Below are positions 54,746 through 61,546 of a stretch of DNA of 61,546 nucleotides, piece by piece. The DNA comes from CAZJWR01 sp964549765 (GTDB lineage: Bacteria > Zixibacteria > MSB-5A5 > GN15 > JAAZOE01). Location: positions 1-61,546 of the forward strand of contig CAZJWR010000017.1 in assembly GCA_964549765.1 (NCBI GenBank). Reading direction: 5' to 3'. Each line of letters starts with the position of its first letter. Within the stretch, counting starts at the first letter, position 1. Under the pieces are notes generated by a model. It did no database searches and was not told the origin of the DNA. It saw only the letters and a program-made list of their open reading frames with translations. The position numbers and the translations under genes were made by a program.

Positions 54746-55306
54746 GTGAACGAAAAAAGAAAACATCGAACGATATCGCCCGATGACGTGGTCATCCGGC
54801 CGCTCAAGGACAGCGATTCGCTCGAGGAAGTCACCGATCTGCTGCATCGCGGGTATAAACGGCTGGCCGATATGGGCCTACATTATCTGGCCACATATCA
54901 GGATGTCCCCACCACCCGGCGCCGCATTTCCCACGGCGATTGTTTTGTCGCCGTCTATCACGGAAAAATCATCGGGACACTGACCTATTTCCCACCGGAC
55001 GTTATCGGCGGCTCACCGTGGCTGAAACGTGACGACGTGGCCGATATGGGGCAGTTTGCGGTCGACCCCGATTTTCAAGGAAACGGTATCGGCGGCCGCA
55101 TGATCGCCTTCATGGAAACATACGCCCGGAATCTCGGCTGCGCCGAGTTGTCCCTGGATACCGCCGAAACGGCGGAACATCTGATACGATGGTATGAAAA
55201 GCTCGGTTATCGTTTCATCGAGTATGTCAAGTGGGACATCACCAACTACCGCAGCGTCGTCATGAGCAAGACGTTGACCGCCGCATCCGATGCCGCAAGG
55301 CGGTAG
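54746..55306 (+). CDS. GNAT family N-acetyltransferase
   Basis: 186 residues. MGQFAVDPDFQGNGIGGRMIAFME has the acetyl-CoA loop Q-x-x-G-x-G, with LSLDTAETAEHLIRWYEKLGYRFIEYV after it. GTG at 54746 with AAGGGA upstream. It follows the terminator of the polysaccharide locus, so a role as missing PseH is possible but not supported by context. Converges on the TonB receptor gene. Confidence 0.8.
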   Translation: MNEKRKHRTISPDDVVIRPLKDSDSLEEVTDLLHRGYKRLADMGLHYLATYQDVPTTRRRISHGDCFVAVYHGKIIGTLTYFPPDVIGGSPWLKRDDVADMGQFAVDPDFQGNGIGGRMIAFMETYARNLGCAELSLDTAETAEHLIRWYEKLGYRFIEYVKWDITNYRSVVMSKTLTAASDAARR

Positions 55307-55323
55307 CTTTTCAGCCGCAGTCA

Positions 55324-57624
55324 TCACAGTTTGATTTCAATGCCCAGAATCGGGAGAATTCCCCATTGATATATCGCCACCGGCTGCCCCTCTTCCCTGT
55401 TCCACGAATAAGTATAAATATTTCGCCGATCGTACACATTCCATACCGAGGCATAAACATTAACGTCGCCTCCCAGCATCCGAAATTTTCTTTCCAGTCG
55501 TACGTTCAGAACATGATAATCGGGTAGACGAGCCTCGTTTATCCGAGTCGTGTCGAAAACCATTTCTCCGGCGCGGCGCGACAGCACGATGTCGTAAGGT
55601 GTGTACGGTCTGCCTCCGGCATACACCCATCGTAACAATACCCGCCATGCTCCTTTGTGGTCGTAACCGCCCTCGAATCCTGCGGTAATTTGATTCTCGA
55701 CCACGCGATGACGCCAAACACCATCCAGACCGCGGTACTCGGCTTGTCCATAAGAGGCGTATGCGGCGCCGAAAACGCCGCGCTCGGCCCGTTTCTGAAA
55801 AGTCGCTTCGATGCCATACGATTGGGCCCGGCCTTCGGAAACCGGATTTTCGTAGAGATTAAACTGGCCGCGATAGATAATCTCATCGATCAAAAACAGC
55901 GGCGGTTGTTTCGGATCCATCGGGAAATGGTCGTAATCTTTCAGGTACGTTTCCAGCGATAGCTCCGTGGCTTCCGAAAACCGCCGTTTGAATCCGGCGA
56001 TATAGTGATTCGCCGACAAGTCCTTCATCCGACAGGAGGGGTCCTTCCGCATAAGCAAAAGCAGCGGAATATTCTGGCTATACATTCCCGCGGCGCCGTA
56101 CAATTCGGTTGCATCGGATATATCATAGGTCAGCGACATCCGGGGCGATACATGATGCCGGAGCAGGTAGTCGAAATAGTCATAGCGGCATCCGACAGTG
56201 GCAGTGACGGACGACCACAGGGTATGCGACCAGGAGAAATGAGCGCCGCATTTCATAGTGTGGACGCCGGCGACGACGCTGGTGGGCTGGATGACCCCGC
56301 CCAGGGGATCCAGGTATCTGGCCAGACGTAAATTATAAGAATTGAATATCGCGCCGTAGTCGCCGCCGAATTGAATGCGGTCAGAGGCGGATATATTATA
56401 GGCATGGACGCTTCGTATTTGAAAGGTGCGCTCATAGGAGTCTTCGCTGGATGTCGCACGGACGGTATATTCCCAGCGGTATCGCGACCCCAGCATTGAC
56501 AGCGAGGTCTGTGAATATTGGTTCGGATCCGGCGAATACCGCCATGATATCCCGGCGGCGTATTCATAGCTTTCCCACCAAGCGTAGCCATCCTCATCAC
56601 TCACGAACCGTACGTCCCCTTTGAGGTCAATCTGATCCGACCCGGCAATGCCGAGCACGCTGATCGTATTATGGGCGGACAGCCTGATTGTCGCCTTCCC
56701 CTGTGCGTCCTGATATTGGGGGGCGGAGCCCGATGAGATTCTGTCCACCAGCAAATCCAAAAAACTGCGTCGGGCTGAAAACAGCCACGAACCCGTTCCG
56801 CCCAGAGGTCCTTCGGCGGTCCCGCCGATCCCTGCTGCATTTAAATCCAGCGCGATCGCATCGCGATCCTGTCGGCCCTCCCGCAAGGTGATATCCATAA
56901 TCGCCGACAGGCGGTCTCCGTACGCCGCCGGAAATCCCCCCGCCAAAAATTTCACGTCCTCGATGAGATCGACGTTCAACAGGCTTAAACCGCCTCCCGA
57001 CGTGCCGCGCATGGGATAATGGTTGATGTTCGGAATTTCGATTCCGTCAAGATAGAACCCGTTTTCGATCGAGGCGCCGCCCCTGACGATGAGACTGTTA
57101 AAAAGATCGCCCGTGCGGGCCACGCCGGGATGAATGCTGATAATACGGCTGATATCGCCGATTGAGCCGGCAGAAGACCGGATATCTCTCGCCGTAAAGT
57201 CAATTGTTTCTTTCGCCCGAACGGGCGTCGACGGTACGAATCGCCCGAAAACACGGACGCTGTCCATCTTAATCGCCTGGGGCTGAAGACCAACATCAAA
57301 CACCGTCTCCCGACCCGGCGACACAACAACGTCGGCGATTGTCTGCGCCTCATAACCGACGCTCCTGATAATCAGCGTGTAATTTCCCGCGGGCGCCCGG
57401 GAAATAATGCATTCGCCATTATCGTCGGCCGCCTTCCCCCGATGCAGTTCCTCGACGGACACACTGGCGCCGGCGACGGGCGCCCCCGTGTGCCTGTCGA
57501 GAATTCGCACCCGGATTTCACCCGCGATACCCCGGTCATCGACCTCGCCGCCGCGCGCGCCGGGCCCGATCACCGAACCGAACAGAACCGCCGCCAGCAG
57601 CAACATGACGTTTCGTGCACGCAT
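55324..57624 (-). CDS. TonB-dependent receptor with CarboxypepD_reg-like N-terminal domain
   Basis: 766 residues, complete. Signal peptide (MRARNVMLLLAAVLFGSVIGPGARG), a carboxypeptidase-regulatory-like beta domain (IRVRILDRHTGAPVAGASVSVEE...APAGNYTLIIRSVGYE), then the plug (IHPGVARTGDLFNSLIVRGGASIENGFYLDGIEI) and a barrel ending IYQWGILPILGIEIKL. This layout is common in Bacteroidetes/FCB bacteria. AGGT lies five bases before ATG 57624. No transport partner adjacent. Confidence 0.9.
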   Translation of the reverse strand: MRARNVMLLLAAVLFGSVIGPGARGGEVDDRGIAGEIRVRILDRHTGAPVAGASVSVEELHRGKAADDNGECIISRAPAGNYTLIIRSVGYEAQTIADVVVSPGRETVFDVGLQPQAIKMDSVRVFGRFVPSTPVRAKETIDFTARDIRSSAGSIGDISRIISIHPGVARTGDLFNSLIVRGGASIENGFYLDGIEIPNINHYPMRGTSGGGLSLLNVDLIEDVKFLAGGFPAAYGDRLSAIMDITLREGRQDRDAIALDLNAAGIGGTAEGPLGGTGSWLFSARRSFLDLLVDRISSGSAPQYQDAQGKATIRLSAHNTISVLGIAGSDQIDLKGDVRFVSDEDGYAWWESYEYAAGISWRYSPDPNQYSQTSLSMLGSRYRWEYTVRATSSEDSYERTFQIRSVHAYNISASDRIQFGGDYGAIFNSYNLRLARYLDPLGGVIQPTSVVAGVHTMKCGAHFSWSHTLWSSVTATVGCRYDYFDYLLRHHVSPRMSLTYDISDATELYGAAGMYSQNIPLLLLMRKDPSCRMKDLSANHYIAGFKRRFSEATELSLETYLKDYDHFPMDPKQPPLFLIDEIIYRGQFNLYENPVSEGRAQSYGIEATFQKRAERGVFGAAYASYGQAEYRGLDGVWRHRVVENQITAGFEGGYDHKGAWRVLLRWVYAGGRPYTPYDIVLSRRAGEMVFDTTRINEARLPDYHVLNVRLERKFRMLGGDVNVYASVWNVYDRRNIYTYSWNREEGQPVAIYQWGILPILGIEIKL

Positions 57625-57679
57625 ATATACCTGCATTGCTTAAGACGGACAACTGACCCCGGATATCCGATACAAAAAT

Positions 57680-57707
57680 AGTATAATGAATCAAGTATGA
57701 ATGTCAA
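57680..57707 (-). promoter_or_regulatory. Promoter of the TonB receptor gene
   Basis: Minus strand: TTGACA (57707-57702), 16-base spacer, TATACT (57685-57680); near-consensus. Leader about 50 bases. Confidence 0.65.
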
Positions 57708-57747
57708 GGTATTATGGCGATAACAAGTCGGATCGGCGGGGATGGCG

Positions 57748-57885
57748 TCACCGGCGGTTGCGCAATCGTTCGCGGGATTCGGCGATGGAACGCAGCGCCG
57801 CGTCGCGCTCGTCCCAGCCCTCCACCGCCGTGTATTTCTCTTCCAGCTCCTTGTAGATCGCGAAGAAATTTCCGATTTCCTTCAC
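57748..57885 (-). pseudogene. Inorganic pyrophosphatase fragment (C-terminal 45 codons)
   Basis: The minus-strand translation from a GTG at 57885, VKEIGNFFAIYKELEEKYTA then VEGWDERDAALRSIAESRERL, matches the C-terminal helix and tail of family I pyrophosphatase (family pattern I-x-x-F-F-x-x-Y-K-x-L-E...V-x-G-W). The catalytic Asp/Lys/Tyr residues and the first about 130 residues are absent; upstream sequence belongs to the nickel SOD region. No ribosome-binding site. A truncated, probably dead copy. Confidence 0.65.
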
Positions 57886-57910
57886 AGGGTATTTTGAAGA
57901 ATTCGAACCT

Positions 57911-57941
57911 CCGCTCCGGACGCGATGTCGATCCGGAGCGG
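57911..57941. repeat. Perfect inverted repeat between sodN and the pyrophosphatase fragment
   Basis: CCGCTCCGGA / TCCGGAGCGG (57911-57920 and 57932-57941), 11-base loop. It lies 26 bases beyond the sodN stop and could end its transcript, though the minus-strand sequence after the stem (AGGTTCGAATTC) is not a U-run. Confidence 0.55.
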
Positions 57942-57966
57942 CATCGTTATATGATCTTTCCTGGTA

Positions 57967-58458
57967 TTACTGCTTGCCGGCCGGTTTCTCGGTTGCCACG
58001 AAATACATATCGGCGAATTCCTTGACCAGTTCCTTCAATTTATTGACGTTGGCCAAATCGGTCGTTTGTTTGCATTTCATGGCGTATACCTGGATATGAT
58101 GCAGCTTCTCGAGTTGCTTCAGGTACTTGCTATATCCCGCCTCATCCGACGAATCGACCAATTTTACCCGCTGCGCCATGAAATACTCGGTGACGATCTC
58201 CATAATCTTGTCGGCGTGCATTTCCTTGGTGTCGACCCAGCGGACCAACTGATTGTAATCTTTGCTTTCCGAAGCCGAGATTTCGTTGATCGAATTCATC
58301 GCCTTCTCGATCGTCTCGATATCCTCGTTCATCATGTCGATCCGCATCTGATCGTGGTATATACCGCACGGCATCTGGCAGTGGGCCGATACCGTATGGG
58401 GCGCGATGATCGCCGCCAGCGATAGTATGACTGTTGCACAGGTCAGGTACTTCCGCAT
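57967..58458 (-). CDS. sodN: Nickel-containing superoxide dismutase, exported
   Basis: 163 residues. MRKYLTCATVILSLAAIIAP...HTVSA is a Sec signal peptide with A-x-A-like cleavage, immediately followed by the nickel hook HCQMPCGIY (His26, Cys27, Cys31). After cleavage His26 becomes residue 1, needed for nickel binding; the rest is a helical bundle. Most characterised NiSODs are cytosolic and trimmed by a separate peptidase (SodX); here signal peptidase could do it. AAGGAGG precedes start 58458; no nickel transporter or sodX seen in the window. Confidence 0.85.
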   Translation of the reverse strand: MRKYLTCATVILSLAAIIAPHTVSAHCQMPCGIYHDQMRIDMMNEDIETIEKAMNSINEISASESKDYNQLVRWVDTKEMHADKIMEIVTEYFMAQRVKLVDSSDEAGYSKYLKQLEKLHHIQVYAMKCKQTTDLANVNKLKELVKEFADMYFVATEKPAGKQ

Positions 58459-58575
58459 CATATCCTCCTTGTTGGGTATATGCGCCTTGAATGGTTGTTT
58501 GCGAAATAGCCTCTCATTGGTTACAGGTAATACGCACATGAAAGCCGAAAATTGAGCACCCAGAATGGTCGCTGA

Positions 58576-59109
58576 TCAGCCGCCGAGCGGACAAACCAGC
58601 CGTTCGTTCCAGGGCGGAAATTCGATCACGGCGAGGCTGACGCAGGTGGCGACGACCGGAAGCGGCATATCCAAATTGAGTTTTAGCGCAGATACGTCTT
58701 TCTCGCGCGATTCATGATACGCCAGCGAACAATGCGGCACCCATCGTCCGGGAGCGAAAACATTCAACGGTTCTTTGCCGTGAGACTCGAACATATCATG
58801 AAACGATTTATGGTAGGCCAGGAGAGTATCGGTAACGGTGACGCCCAGAAACACCGCCCCTTTTTCATGGGGGAATATGCCCAGGTACGGCATCTCGACC
58901 GCAAAAGGTTTCGAGGCGGCGGAAAGCTGTTTCAGCGCCGATCCACAGGTTCCGATATCCAGCCCTTCGCACGCCCCCAGCGTTATATGCGGTCGGTACC
59001 CCTCGTCCAGCATAAACGCCGAAATACCGTTTTCGGCCTGCCGCCGCCAGACGGTTTCCAGCAAATTATTCGACGCATCATCGAAATACAGGACTACTGC
59101 GTAGGGCAT
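58576..59109 (-). CDS. 2H phosphoesterase / 2'-5' RNA ligase family protein
   Basis: 177 residues. Two H-x-[TS]-x motifs, RPHITLGACE and WVPHCSLAYHE, define the LigT/2H fold. Members act on 2'-5' linkages or cyclic phosphates; substrate unknown. ATG 59109 has GGAG eight bases upstream and is preferred to GTG 59127. Confidence 0.82.
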   Translation of the reverse strand: MPYAVVLYFDDASNNLLETVWRRQAENGISAFMLDEGYRPHITLGACEGLDIGTCGSALKQLSAASKPFAVEMPYLGIFPHEKGAVFLGVTVTDTLLAYHKSFHDMFESHGKEPLNVFAPGRWVPHCSLAYHESREKDVSALKLNLDMPLPVVATCVSLAVIEFPPWNERLVCPLGG

Positions 59110-59126
59110 GGATTGACTCCATTTCA

Positions 59127-59156
59127 CTCCCTCACCCCGGGATCGGGGTGAGGGAG
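59127..59156. repeat. Perfect 12-base inverted repeat between fumC and the 2H phosphoesterase
   Basis: CTCCCTCACCCC-GGGATC-GGGGTGAGGGAG. No U-run on either side. Such a GC-rich stem in an intercistronic space may slow RNA decay, terminate with Rho, or be a REP-like element. Confidence 0.75.
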
Positions 59157-59183
59157 ATCGGGAAAGGAAATCTCCTCTGTCGC

Positions 59184-60587
59184 CTACTTCCCTTTCGGGC
59201 CGACCATGTTTTCCGGCCGTACTTTCTTGTCGAAATCTTCGGCCGTCAACAAACCCAGCGCCACTGCCGCCTCCTTCAGCGTCGTGCCTTCGGCATGCGC
59301 CTTCTTGGCGATTTTGGCCGAATTGTCGTATCCGATCACCGGATTGAGCGCCGTGACCAGCATCAGCGTGTTCTGTTTATGCTTTTCGATGACCGGCAGG
59401 TTCGGCTCCAGGCCGACCAGGCACTTCTCGATAAACATCGTTATCGTCCCGGTCAGGATGCGCACCGAATGCAGGAAATTGTGAATCATGACCGGCTTGA
59501 ACACGTTCAATTCGAAATTCCCGGAACTCCCGCCGACGTTGATCGCCACGTCGTTGCCCATCACCTGGGCGCAGACCATGGTCATTGCCTCGCACTGGGT
59601 CGGATTGACCTTACCCGGCATGATGGAGCTGCCCGGTTCGTTGGCCGGAAGGATCAACTCACCGATACCGCAGCGCGGGCCGCTGCCCAGCCAGCGGACG
59701 TCGTTGGCCAGTTTCATCAGCGAACAGGCCAATGTTTTCAGCGCGCCGTGCGCGTACACGATGGCGTCATGCGCCGCCAGCGCCTCGAACTTGTTCGGAG
59801 CAGTGACGAAATCGATCCCGGTGAGATCGGCGATTTTTTCGGCGACCTTGACGGCAAACTGGGGATGGGTGTTCAGGCCGGTGCCGACGGCGGTTCCGCC
59901 CTGGGCCAGTTCCTTAAGGTATGTCAGCGATTCTTTCACCCGTTTGATGGCATACTCGACCTGCTGGCGGTAGCCGGAAAATTCCTGTCCCAACGTCAGC
60001 GGCACGGCGTCCATCAGATGCGTCCGACCGACCTTGATGATATCCTTGTAGGCCTTTTCCTTCATCTTGAGCGTTTTGTGCAGTTTTTCCAGCGCCGGCA
60101 GCAGCCGATGGGTCAATTCCTCAGTGGCAGCGATATGCATGGCGGTGGGAAAAACGTCGTTGGACGACTGGCTCTTGTTGACGTCGTCGTTGGGATGAAT
60201 CGGCTTTTTGGAGCCGATCTGCCCACCGGCCAGTTCGATGGCGCGGTTGGCGATTACTTCGTTGGAATTCATGTTGCTCTGGGTGCCGCTGCCGGTCTGC
60301 CATACCACCAGCGGAAAATTGTCGTCGAGTTTGCCGTTGATGACCTCGTCGGCCGCCTTGCAGATCAGGTCGGCCTTGTCCTTGGGCAGCACGCCCAGTT
60401 CGGCATTGGCCAGCGCCGACGCCTTTTTGAGGATGCCGAACGCCCGGATAATTTCGCGCGGCATGTGGTCGTACCCGATGCGGAAATTTTCGTATGACCG
60501 CTGGGTTTGCGCGCCCCAGTATTTATCGGCGGGGACTTGCACCTCGCCCATGGTATCGACTTCGGTACGGAGTTTATCGTCAGCCAT
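59184..60587 (-). CDS. fumC: Fumarate hydratase class II
   Basis: 467 residues. Reversibly hydrates fumarate to L-malate in the citric acid cycle. Signatures: VQVPADKYWGAQTQRS, QTGSGTQSNMNSNEVIANRA, and GSSIMPGKVNPTQCEAM (the superfamily signature). Homotetramer without iron-sulfur cluster. ATG 60587 has AAGGAG eight bases upstream. Confidence 0.96.
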   Translation of the reverse strand: MADDKLRTEVDTMGEVQVPADKYWGAQTQRSYENFRIGYDHMPREIIRAFGILKKASALANAELGVLPKDKADLICKAADEVINGKLDDNFPLVVWQTGSGTQSNMNSNEVIANRAIELAGGQIGSKKPIHPNDDVNKSQSSNDVFPTAMHIAATEELTHRLLPALEKLHKTLKMKEKAYKDIIKVGRTHLMDAVPLTLGQEFSGYRQQVEYAIKRVKESLTYLKELAQGGTAVGTGLNTHPQFAVKVAEKIADLTGIDFVTAPNKFEALAAHDAIVYAHGALKTLACSLMKLANDVRWLGSGPRCGIGELILPANEPGSSIMPGKVNPTQCEAMTMVCAQVMGNDVAINVGGSSGNFELNVFKPVMIHNFLHSVRILTGTITMFIEKCLVGLEPNLPVIEKHKQNTLMLVTALNPVIGYDNSAKIAKKAHAEGTTLKEAAVALGLLTAEDFDKKVRPENMVGPKGK

Positions 60588-60683
60588 TGTCCCACTCCTT
60601 TCACGGCCCGAAGGCCCAAGCCTCGATTCTATTTTTTCGCCGCCGCGATACCGGCAGCCGTGTATGTTCAAAGCTGAATGGAC

Positions 60684-60712
60684 AATCTATACGATGGAGC
60701 GGGCGGCGTCAA
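60684..60712 (-). promoter_or_regulatory. Putative promoter of fumC
   Basis: Minus strand: TTGACG (60712-60707), 17-base spacer, TAGATTG (60689-60683 region). Leader about 90 bases. The same TTGAC-N17-TA-N-N-TTG shape occurs before yceD and the FadL gene. Confidence 0.5.
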
Positions 60713-60876
60713 TACCCGCAACAATATAGCTACAATTGACAGGACAAGAATCAAGCCTTGAATTTAAGGATCAGGTATTTGGTTCCCAATCAATACATTT
60801 CGAGAAAGCTAATGGAGGAATATCAAAAATCAGAACCTTGCCTGCGTTCTCTATAAAATAATCATAATTGTTATTC

Positions 60877-61437
60877 TTATTCTTGATTTAGCTGCTCTAT
60901 CTGTTCCAAACGTAACTCTACATTAACGTCGGCCCACATATAGTGAAGCTTATGCTTCGGATTATGATCCCACATATATTGAATTCTATTCTTCTCTTCC
61001 TCGGTTTGATTTCGGTATTTTCTATTTAGCGGAAAAATAAAGCAAAAATCATATGATCCCATAAAATCGCGAAGATTTTTATCCCATGAACCAATTATGA
61101 ATAGATGTCTCAAATAGCCAAATAATCCTATTTCAAAATATAGTTTGAATTCTTTGGAGAGCCGCATGACGATATAGTGATATTCCTTAAATGGGGATCT
61201 TTCCAGATCCTGATGCTTCTGAGGGAAATTCTCCGTATTGGAAATTGTATGTTTTCGCACGCGGTCACTGATTTCTATCCTATCGCCTTTAGTATTGTCG
61301 ATCTCCACAAAACTCCGAAGAAATGGTCCCAAAATCGGATGCGTGAGCCAGCCATTCAATCCTATGAATTCATATAATATTTTGAAAATCAGCTTCGGAT
61401 TAACATCTCTTTGACCTTCTATTTGCATCTCGGTCAC
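60877..61437 (-). CDS. AT-rich hypothetical protein
   Basis: 186 residues, clearly lower GC than its neighbours and rich in Asn, Lys, Ile, Phe and Tyr. Helical, with motifs HPILGPFLRSFVEI and WADVNVELRLEQIEQL; no domain recognised. GTG 61437 or ATG 61428 could be the start; no clear ribosome-binding site. The flank 61438-61546 is also AT-rich. The composition change suggests recent acquisition. Function unknown. Confidence 0.5.
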   Translation of the reverse strand: MTEMQIEGQRDVNPKLIFKILYEFIGLNGWLTHPILGPFLRSFVEIDNTKGDRIEISDRVRKHTISNTENFPQKHQDLERSPFKEYHYIVMRLSKEFKLYFEIGLFGYLRHLFIIGSWDKNLRDFMGSYDFCFIFPLNRKYRNQTEEEKNRIQYMWDHNPKHKLHYMWADVNVELRLEQIEQLNQE

Positions 61438-61546
61438 TTTTTCATCGTAAGTCTTCTTAAAGAAAGTATTGCCAGCGTAACGAAATCTATTCCTAGTGTC
61501 CTGCGTCTAACGCTTCTTTACATTTGGATATTTTGGTCATGATGGA

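Noticed and set aside
54746..55306. GNAT as the missing PseH
   Set aside because: It lies beyond a terminator and ends the locus; the acetyl-CoA motif alone is generic.
61493..61540. Fifteen-codon frame near the right edge (MTKISKCKEALDAGH)
   Set aside because: Too short, no supporting motif or ribosome-binding site.
1..61546. CRISPR arrays, rRNA, tRNA, insertion sequences
   Set aside because: No regularly spaced repeats, no tRNA or rRNA signature and no transposase motifs were seen on reading both strands.

Overview
The window looks like chromosomal sequence from an uncultured Gram-negative (diderm) bacterium. It has two TonB-dependent receptors, a FadL-type porin, Wzi- and SLBB-type outer-membrane export proteins, signal peptides and lipoboxes, a GC-rich body, and one 100-base assembly gap (27676-27775) typical of a metagenome scaffold. 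The DUF5683 protein, the CarboxypepD_reg-type TonB receptor and the exported nickel SOD fit the FCB superphylum or a relative such as Zixibacteria. That placement is inference; no rRNA or tRNA gene was seen.

Layout. 1-6.7 kb: a TonB receptor cut by the left edge, a sodium:solute symporter, then a HEAT-repeat protein and an HD-GYP protein that appear to share an N-terminal domain. 6.7-19 kb: mixed housekeeping and accessory genes, including a lipid kinase, exosortase plus EpsI, a GNAT, a metal-binding HMA protein, small membrane proteins, an AI-2E-type permease, an amidohydrolase / lipoprotein / metallophosphoesterase run, and a DUF2953-GerW-Smr group. 19-27 kb: etfB, then the classic fatty-acid and phospholipid cluster on the minus strand, read yceD-rpmF-plsX-fabH-fabD-fabG-acpP-fabF-rnc. 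rpmF is only 59 codons and overlaps plsX by GTGA. 27-30 kb: a FadL-type porin and a lipoprotein esterase whose nucleophile position is Gly.

30.3-54.6 kb is a large surface-polysaccharide locus on the plus strand: SLBB exporter, pseudaminic-acid genes (pseB, pseC, pseF, pseG, a formyltransferase, pseI), two GT-B capsule-type transferases around a Wzx flippase, a Wzy-like polymerase, two GT4 transferases, a Wzz-like protein, a Gmd-like protein lacking the SDR Tyr, a free-standing C-terminal piece of a DegT/RfbH-type aminotransferase, the initiating sugar-phosphate transferase, Wzi and an epimerase. No pseH-like acetyltransferase sits among the pse genes; the formyltransferase takes its place, so the predicted sugar is a 7-N-formyl pseudaminic acid. 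Two close sigma-54 (-24/-12) matches lie inside the locus, at 46101 and 48789.

54.7-61.5 kb: GNAT, a second TonB receptor, a decayed inorganic pyrophosphatase fragment, a secreted nickel superoxide dismutase, a 2H phosphoesterase, fumarase C, and an AT-rich orphan gene at the right edge.

Several intergenic regions carry TTGAC-like -35 boxes exactly 17 bases from a TA-R-N-TT-type -10, which may be the housekeeping promoter of this organism.
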